The translations under genes were made by a program, and so were the position numbers. Below, in pieces: positions 6,195-8,418 of a DNA stretch of 8,418 nt. Within the stretch, counting starts at the first letter, position 1, and each line of letters begins with the position of its first letter. Origin of the DNA: JBOHSA01 sp050732995 (lineage in GTDB: Bacteria; Gemmatimonadota; Gemmatimonadetes; Gemmatimonadales; GWC2-71-9); the NCBI GenBank assembly GCA_050732995.1, contig JBOHSA010000055.1, forward strand, positions 1 through 8,418. Direction: 5' to 3'. The notes beneath the pieces are model-generated. The model made no database searches. It was given only the letters and a program-made list of their open reading frames with translations, and was not told where the DNA came from.

Positions 6195-6878
6195 TTAGCG
6201 GGTGCCCTGCAGGTTGAAATCGATCGGCTGCCGGATGAGCACGCGGACGGCCCGCCCATGCACCCGGGCGGGGCGGAACAGCGACCGCTGAACCACGGTG
6301 ATGGCGGACTGATTGAATCCGGGATTGGGGCTCTGGACCACCTTGACGGACCGCGGCTCGGCGCGGCCCAGCGTATCGATCACGGCCTCGACCAGCACGC
6401 GGCCCTGAATCCCGGCCTGCCGCAGCAGCTCGGGATACTGCACCGGCGGCGACGAGAGCCGCTCGGGCCGCTCCTCCACGACCGCTTCCGAGTACACCTG
6501 ATCGGAGCTCGGCACCAACCCGCCCGCCACGCCGCCCTCAACCCCGGTGCCCGTATAGTCCTTCGGGTCGAACTGCTCCTGGAGATTGATCGGCGGGATG
6601 TCGGTGGGAATCTCGGTGGGTGCCACGACGGTCTGAAAGCCCTTGAGCGGCACGTCCAGCTGCACGACCGGCTGCTGCTCCTCCTCCTTCTGCTGCTCCT
6701 CCTGGAATAACACCATCATGGTATCCACCGCCACGTCTTCCTGCGCCTCGCCGGCCGACAGCGTGGCGTACACCGCCGCCGCGATGAGCGACGTGTGCAT
6801 CGTCACCGAGACGAACCCCAAGCCGAAGAATCGCTTCGCGTCGGTCTTCTTCTTCGACTCGATCAGGTGGTCGAACAA
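6195..6878 (-). CDS. tonB: TonB energy transducer, first gene of the Ton cluster
   Basis: This is a 227-residue protein. A basic cytoplasmic start (ESKKKTDAKR) precedes one membrane helix (about 18-40) that keeps Ser24 and His28 with the spacing of Ser16 and His20 in E. coli TonB, where the His is essential. A short Glu/Gln-rich segment (59-69) follows, then a linker of about 70 residues that is short and not strongly proline-rich. The C-terminal TonB domain is about 143-223, with PPVQYPELLRQAGIQGRV, VEAVIDTLGR, VVQSPNPGF and FRPARVHGRAVRVLI. It carries ExbB/ExbD energy across the periplasm to outer-membrane receptors. The start is TTG, supported by GGAGG 7 bases upstream; the first in-frame ATG lies inside the helix. 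exbB follows after 37 bases. A candidate promoter lies just upstream. The start and helix are typical of Gemmatimonadota TonB proteins, as I recall them. Confidence 0.93.
   Translation of the reverse strand: MFDHLIESKKKTDAKRFFGLGFVSVTMHTSLIAAAVYATLSAGEAQEDVAVDTMMVLFQEEQQKEEEQQPVVQLDVPLKGFQTVVAPTEIPTDIPPINLQEQFDPKDYTGTGVEGGVAGGLVPSSDQVYSEAVVEERPERLSSPPVQYPELLRQAGIQGRVLVEAVIDTLGRAEPRSVKVVQSPNPGFNQSAITVVQRSLFRPARVHGRAVRVLIRQPIDFNLQGTR
6671..6705. repeat. CTG/CTC triplet run encoding the Glu/Gln segment of tonB
   Basis: The plus strand is made of CTG, CTC and CTT triplets with little else, read on the coding strand as GAG, AAG and CAG codons (EEQQKEEEQQ). It lies just after the membrane helix. 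A similar CTG-rich run at 4700-4718 encodes the Gln run in the second exbD. Confidence 0.6.
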
Positions 6879-6885
6879 GTCTCAA

Positions 6886-6890
6886 CCTCC
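6886..6890 (-). promoter_or_regulatory. Ribosome binding site that fixes the TTG start of tonB
   Basis: GGAGG on the coding strand, 7 bases before the TTG at 6878. This strong site is the main reason to accept a TTG start for the first gene of the Ton cluster. Confidence 0.75.
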
Positions 6891-6904
6891 CAGGACGGTT
6901 GCTA

Positions 6905-6955
6905 CCAAATACTACGGTTTCCCCATGACCCGCTAGTGGGGGCCACATTACAAAA
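6905..6955 (-). promoter_or_regulatory. Candidate promoter region for the Ton cluster
   Basis: This is the most AT-rich stretch between the kinase side and tonB. On the minus strand it has TGTAAT (6952-6947, five of six to the sigma-70 -10 box) and TAGTAT (6914-6909, four of six). Neither has a good -35 box at normal spacing, and promoter consensus in this phylum is poorly known. No Fur-box-like palindrome is visible. Confidence 0.25.
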
Positions 6956-6985
6956 CCATGACAGGGCGGTGAGCCCCTCCCTAAA

Positions 6986-7014
6986 GCGCCGCAGGCCCAC
7001 ACTACCTGTTGCGC
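6986..7014 (-). terminator. Weak hairpin, possible end of the kinase transcript
   Basis: On the minus strand GCGC-AA-CAGG pairs with CCTG-CG-GCGC around a 9-base loop and is followed by TTTA. Two four-pair stems separated by an internal loop and only three T residues make it a weak candidate. Its place just after the broken TonB gene and before the candidate promoter is suitable. Confidence 0.25.
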
Positions 7015-7047
7015 CGCTTCACCAGTTCTCACCGGGTTCCCCGCTGC

Positions 7048-7464
7048 TCACCCGCCGATCCGGAACTCGACCGGCAGACGGATCAAGACTCGTACCGGCC
7101 GGCCACCGAGCCGGGCGGTCCCGGGCGGCAGCCCCGAATCCGGCGTTCGCCGACTGCACGACTCTCACCGAGCCGGCCTCGGTGCGGCCGGTTGTGTCGA
7201 TCACGGCTTCGACCACGACCCGACCCGCGATCCCTGCCCGGGATCACCTCCAGGACGGCGGTGCGACGTTACCGTGGCGTGGGCCCCCGCTGCTCGGGCC
7301 GCGCGCTCGGATTCGAGGATACCGGCGAGCTCGGGATCGAGGGCCGCGAGGTTCCCGGCGGTGAGGCCGGGGTCGAGCGTGAGAGCGCTGCGGAACGCGT
7401 TCCGTGTCGCGCTGTCCCGGCCGGCGAAGAAGTGCGCGATGCCCAGCAGGATCAGCGTTTCCAA
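7048..7464 (-). pseudogene. Decayed TPR-TonB gene with frameshifts and an internal deletion
   Basis: Three minus-strand frames together spell one damaged protein. From 7464, LLGIAHFFAGRDSATRNAF is followed by RSALTLDPG and forms one tetratricopeptide repeat: G8, G15, F24, A27 and P32 fall at their consensus spacing. A stretch ending in ESERAARAAG follows. The frame then shifts: from about 7236 RAGIAGRVVVEAVIDTTGR and VVQSANAGF match the intact TonB (QAGIQGRVLVEAVIDTLGR, VVQSPNPGF). It shifts again, and ARLGGRPVRVLIRLPVEF and a TGA at 7048-7050 match the end of TonB (ARVHGRAVRVLIRQPIDF). About seven residues before the FRPAR-like motif are missing, and the start of the TonB domain carries a stop and further small indels. 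No ribosome binding site or convincing start is seen, so the 5' part may also be lost. It sits 30 bases after the kinase. The original role was probably a TPR-bearing TonB-like protein. Confidence 0.75.
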
Positions 7465-7494
7465 GCTGTCATCCCGGGCCTTCGGACCTCGGAT

Positions 7495-8418
7495 CTATTT
7501 TGGCAGCGTGACGGTGAATGTCGTGCCCCGCCCCGGCCGGCTCTGGGCTTCGATCGCCCCGCCATGCGCCTCCGCGATCCACTTGCAGATCGCCAGGCCG
7601 AGTCCGGCACCGGGCCGCTCGCCGGTGCGCGTCCGGGCGGAATCGGCGCGCCAGAAGCGATCGAAGACGTGCGGGAGATCGCCGGCCGCAATACCGACGC
7701 CGGTATCGGCGACGGTGAGGGTCACCCGGCCGTCGGCCTGGCTGAGCTCGACGCGGACGTTCCCGCCCCGCGGGGTGTATTTCACCGCGTTCTCAACCAG
7801 GTTCAGGATGAGCTGGCGGATGCGGCTCCGGTCCACTTGGAGGATCAAGGGCTCGGACGGCGTCGCGACGGCCATCGTCACGCCCGCCTGCTCCGCCAGC
7901 AGCTCCCCCGTTTCCTGGGCCTCCTGGACGATGGCCCGCAGGTCAACGGCCTCGTGGTGCAGCTCGGCGCGGCCTTCATCCGCCCGGGCCAGCGTCAGCA
8001 GCGCGTCGACGAGCTCGGTCATCCGATTGACTTCCTGCAGCGTCTCCTCGAGGACCGGCATCGTCTCGGCCGGCGCCCCGGGGTTCGTGAGGGCGCGCTC
8101 CACCCCGGCGCGGAGCACGGTGAGCGGCGTCTTGAGCTCGTGGCTCGCGTCGGCGGTGAAGCGGCGCAGGGCGGCGAAGCTGCGCTCCAGCCGCGCCATC
8201 ATCTGGTTCAGGGTCTCGGCCAGGCGCCCGAGCTCGTCCTTCACCATCGGCTCGGGCAGGCGGCGGTGCAGGCTCCGGCCGTCGGAGATCTCCCGGACCT
8301 CCGTGATGATCCGGTCGATGGGCTCGAGCGCCCGGCGCGCGAGCCAGGAGCCCACGACGAACGCGGCGACGAGCGCGAGAGGGAGGATCAGCGCGACCGT
8401 GGAGAGCACCTCTTGCAG
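7495..8418 (-). CDS. Two-component sensor histidine kinase (N-terminal part missing)
   Basis: This is the C-terminal 307 residues; the frame is open to the right edge, so the sensor part lies outside. Counted from the edge: a membrane helix (about 4-24), a HAMP linker (about 25-80), the dimerisation/phosphoacceptor domain with TADASHELKTPLTVLR and the phosphorylated His93, then a catalytic ATPase domain with N box LNLVENAVKY (N206, N210), G1 box DTGVGI (238-243), F box FDRFWR and G2 box GAGLGL (270-275). All residues needed for activity are present. The order and the SHELKTPL H box fit the OmpR-linked class of kinases, so a response regulator gene is expected just outside the window, upstream. 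The stop TAG is followed by the remains of a TPR-TonB gene. What it senses and whether it controls the Ton cluster cannot be told. Confidence 0.95.
   Translation of the reverse strand: MQEVLSTVALILPLALVAAFVVGSWLARRALEPIDRIITEVREISDGRSLHRRLPEPMVKDELGRLAETLNQMMARLERSFAALRRFTADASHELKTPLTVLRAGVERALTNPGAPAETMPVLEETLQEVNRMTELVDALLTLARADEGRAELHHEAVDLRAIVQEAQETGELLAEQAGVTMAVATPSEPLILQVDRSRIRQLILNLVENAVKYTPRGGNVRVELSQADGRVTLTVADTGVGIAAGDLPHVFDRFWRADSARTRTGERPGAGLGLAICKWIAEAHGGAIEAQSRPGRGTTFTVTLPK

Larger units (their letters stand above)
6879..7047. other. Non-coding gap between the broken TPR-TonB gene and the Ton cluster
   Basis: These 169 bases hold the tonB ribosome binding site, the candidate promoter and several short GC-rich stems. 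No supported reading frame or tRNA-like structure was seen. The stops in all minus-strand frames and the lower GC near tonB fit a true intergenic region. Confidence 0.6.

Noticed and set aside
4438..6217. Plus-strand open frames of about 300 codons opposite the exbD and exbB genes
   Set aside because: Complement of membrane protein genes with strong family matches; the repeated HDHEDDQQHQ-like text simply mirrors the repeated exbD helix.
6158..6259. 34-codon N-terminal extension of exbB
   Set aside because: It overlaps the end of tonB, is not membrane-like, and a strong ribosome binding site supports the ATG at 6157.
7019..7216. 65-codon minus-strand frame as an independent small gene
   Set aside because: Its first half is a piece of a TonB domain and the rest is out-of-frame sequence; it is part of the pseudogene.
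7201..7464. 87-codon minus-strand frame as an intact small TPR protein
   Set aside because: After about residue 60 it runs out of frame through the TonB homology, the TTG start has no good ribosome binding site, and a single TPR unit is unlikely to stand alone.
1..8418. CRISPR arrays, insertion sequences, tRNA/rRNA genes, phage or defence genes
   Set aside because: None seen on either strand: no regular repeats with spacers, no transposase-like frame, no tRNA-like structure. The genes are housekeeping-type transport and signalling.

Overview
The window is GC-rich DNA with high GC at third codon positions and frequent GTG/TTG starts. It probably comes from a Gemmatimonadota bacterium or a similar GC-rich Gram-negative phylum. 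The main clue is the TonB protein, with a short basic N-terminus (LFDHLIESKKK), one membrane helix with a His, and a compact C-terminal domain. The exbB-exbD-exbD-tonB cluster and two further TonB-type sequences require an outer membrane. The phylum call is an inference from style, not a database match.

Layout. On the plus strand at the left edge is the 3' part of a BadF/BadG/N-acetylglucosamine-kinase-type ATPase (2-646). A possible small one-helix membrane protein overlaps its stop codon (643-837). Everything else is on the minus strand and reads from right to left. A sensor histidine kinase is cut by the right edge (7495-8418). Next is a broken TPR-TonB gene (7048-7464), then a 169-base non-coding gap. 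A tightly packed Ton cluster follows: tonB (6195-6878), exbB (5348-6157), exbD (4888-5367), exbD (4441-4884) and a second, unusual tonB (3645-4415). Two transporter genes end the run: an APC amino acid permease (2119-3615) and a dicarboxylate/amino acid:cation symporter (845-2122). The last two overlap as ATGA.

How the genes work together. ExbB and the two ExbD proteins should form the inner-membrane proton-driven motor. TonB would carry the energy across the periplasm to outer-membrane transporters, none of which is in this window. Spacings from tonB to the last transporter are 37 nt or less, or overlaps, so one transcript could cover all seven genes. The two inner-membrane carriers could then take up amino acids or dicarboxylates that enter through TonB-dependent receptors. 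That link is inference from gene order.

Most notable observations: a 65-bp near-perfect direct repeat shared by the two otherwise divergent exbD genes; a decayed TPR-TonB gene between the kinase and the Ton cluster; an 11-base homopolymer near the start of the second tonB; and an altered cation-site motif in the symporter. I found no clear sign of a wholly new system, mobile element, CRISPR array or RNA gene.
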